From Candidatus Didemnitutus sp. (GTDB lineage Bacteria; Verrucomicrobiota; Verrucomicrobiia; Opitutales; Opitutaceae), in the NCBI GenBank assembly GCA_030682505.1, contig JAUXOH010000099.1, positions 1 through 6,869 of the forward strand: DNA of 6,869 nucleotides. Reading direction: 5' to 3'. This document shows positions 6,280-6,869 of the stretch, in pieces (the first letter of the stretch is position 1; every line of letters starts with the position of its first letter). The notes under the pieces were generated by a model. That model was not told where the DNA came from, did no database searches, and saw only the letters and a list, made by a program, of their open reading frames with translations. Made by a program: the position numbers and the translations under genes.

Positions 6280-6703
6280 CGAATCTGGGGTGGGTGTGCG
6301 ATACCGGTTGAGGAAACGTCTGGGCAACCAAGCTCAAGCAACCGCGAACCAAGATTCGCCGGAGAAAGAGCAATTGAGGATTGGTGCGCAGTCCGAGACT
6401 TTCTCGAACCGGAGGCAGCAGGGGTTGGCCATGGGTGAGGTGACGGACTTGGGATAAGAAGGAGTCCGTGATACTACGCAATCCGTAACTTCTGGGCGCG
6501 CAGAAAGGACGGCAAGACGAGCTGTTCCCCTGCCCTGACGATTGAAAAATGAGGAAATCAACCGGAGTCGCACGTTACTGACGCAGGATCGACCACCGGA
6601 GGCAAACAGCCCAGCTATCCCGGGTCGAAACGTCGGTTAATTGCCAATGCCACCGCCCAGAACTCAGTTGCCCAACCCCACCGTTGCCGTCCACCGTCCG
6701 CGC
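6280..6703. other. Divergent intergenic region between the nuclease gene and gcvP
   Basis: This 424-bp gap must hold the promoters of both flanking genes. I find no convincing coding sequence, tRNA or riboswitch. A glycine riboswitch might be expected near gcv genes; a short CACCGGAGGCAAA stretch at 6594-6606 recalls one of its conserved segments, but the other conserved parts are missing. A plus-strand TTGGGA (6449-6454), 17 bases, TACTAC is a weak promoter-like pair. The region is less GC-rich than the genes at 6340-6400 and 6540-6560. The only clear symmetry is the inverted repeat at 6443-6469. Confidence 0.6.
6443..6469. promoter_or_regulatory. Inverted repeat, possible operator
   Basis: ACGGACT (6443-6449) and AGTCCGT (6463-6469) are perfect 7-bp inverted half-sites separated by 13 bp. 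Their centres are 20 bp apart, about two helical turns, which would suit a dimeric regulator. The site lies 164 bp upstream of the nuclease start and 234 bp upstream of gcvP, and it overlaps the weak plus-strand promoter-like pair. A related heptamer, TCCGTGA at 6465-6471, is echoed as TCCGTAA at 6482-6488. One site of this length can arise by chance. Confidence 0.3.
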
Positions 6704-6869
6704 ATGGCTTCGTCATGTGACCTCCTCGCCCCCCTCGACACCTTTGAGCGCCGCCACACCGGTTCCCCCGCCGCTGCGGTCGCCGAAATGCTGCGCACGA
6801 TCGGCTATGAGTCCGTCGACGCCCTCACCGCCGCCGCCGTGCCCGCGAAAATCCGGCTGAAACGCCCGC
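6704..6869 (+). CDS. gcvP: Glycine dehydrogenase (decarboxylating), P protein of the glycine cleavage system, N-terminal part
   Basis: Only the first 55 codons are inside the window. The P protein is the PLP-dependent decarboxylase that takes glycine, releases CO2 and passes the aminomethyl group to the lipoyl arm of GcvH in the cytoplasm. Seen: F14-E-R-R-H-T-G20, matching the conserved F-x-x-R-H-I-G near the N-terminus of GcvP; then M29-L-R-T-I-G-Y, S37-V-D-A-L and V46-P-A-K-I-R, which follow the order and spacing of the E. coli protein (M-L, S-L-N-A-L, V-P-x-x-I). ATG 6704 puts the conserved Phe at residue 14, as in E. coli. An in-frame ATG at 6647 would add 19 Pro/Arg-rich residues and is less likely. 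No Shine-Dalgarno is visible. The PLP lysine and the rest of the gene lie outside. Whether this is the full-length or split (GcvPA) form cannot be told here. Confidence 0.92.
   Translation, partial: MASSCDLLAPLDTFERRHTGSPAAAVAEMLRTIGYESVDALTAAAVPAKIRLKRP

Noticed and set aside
6280..6327. TTG at 6327 as the nuclease start
   Set aside because: It would place 16 mostly polar, Arg-rich residues before a well-formed signal peptide that starts at the ATG at 6279, and it has no ribosome binding site.
5822..6481. A 219-codon minus-strand frame reaching into the intergenic region
   Set aside because: Most of it overlaps the signal peptide and NUC domain in a different frame, and the product is Arg/Gln-rich and featureless.
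6334..6573. A 79-codon minus-strand frame in the intergenic region
   Set aside because: There is no ribosome binding site, no recognisable motif and no signal or membrane segment. It would end about 55 bp before the nuclease start. It could be a small gene, but nothing supports it.
6541..6646. Possible glycine riboswitch upstream of gcvP
   Set aside because: Only one short stretch (CACCGGAGGCAAA) resembles a conserved segment. The GGAGAG-type 5' part and the CUCAGG...GGACAG 3' part of the aptamer are missing.

Overview
The window is GC-rich chromosomal DNA. It most likely comes from a verrucomicrobial bacterium, probably of the Opitutaceae type. That placement is an inference from three things: the long Ig/MBG/'LNG'-repeat secreted protein, the Asp-Pro solenoid protein, and the general composition. 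No rRNA or other phylogenetic marker is present to confirm it.

Layout: (1) 1-813, minus strand: the first 271 codons of a membrane-anchored or exported alpha-solenoid protein, built from Asp-Pro repeats with an almost exact 32-residue period. Its 3' end lies outside the window. (2) 814-957: a short gap with a perfect 10-bp UUCG-loop hairpin, a likely terminator for the next gene. (3) 958-6279, minus strand: one 1773-residue secreted protein that fills three quarters of the window. It has a signal peptide and a DNA/RNA non-specific endonuclease (NUC) domain with its key active-site residues. These are followed by about 1500 residues of modules: six Ig-like domains, two copies of an unnamed ~180-residue module, one SbsA-type Ig-like domain, three MBG-type repeats, and a C-terminal domain of 'L-N-G' repeats. 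(4) 6280-6703: a divergent intergenic region with one inverted repeat. (5) 6704 to the right edge, plus strand: the first 55 codons of gcvP, the glycine decarboxylase (P protein) of the glycine cleavage system.

The genes do not form an obvious pathway. gcvP is a housekeeping gene read divergently from the nuclease gene. The nuclease and the solenoid gene share orientation and are 144 bp apart, but the hairpin between them argues for separate transcription. I see no mobile element, CRISPR array, tRNA, rRNA or defence system. The most interesting object is the giant exported nuclease, with its duplicated unnamed module and its unusual C-terminal domain in place of a familiar sorting signal.
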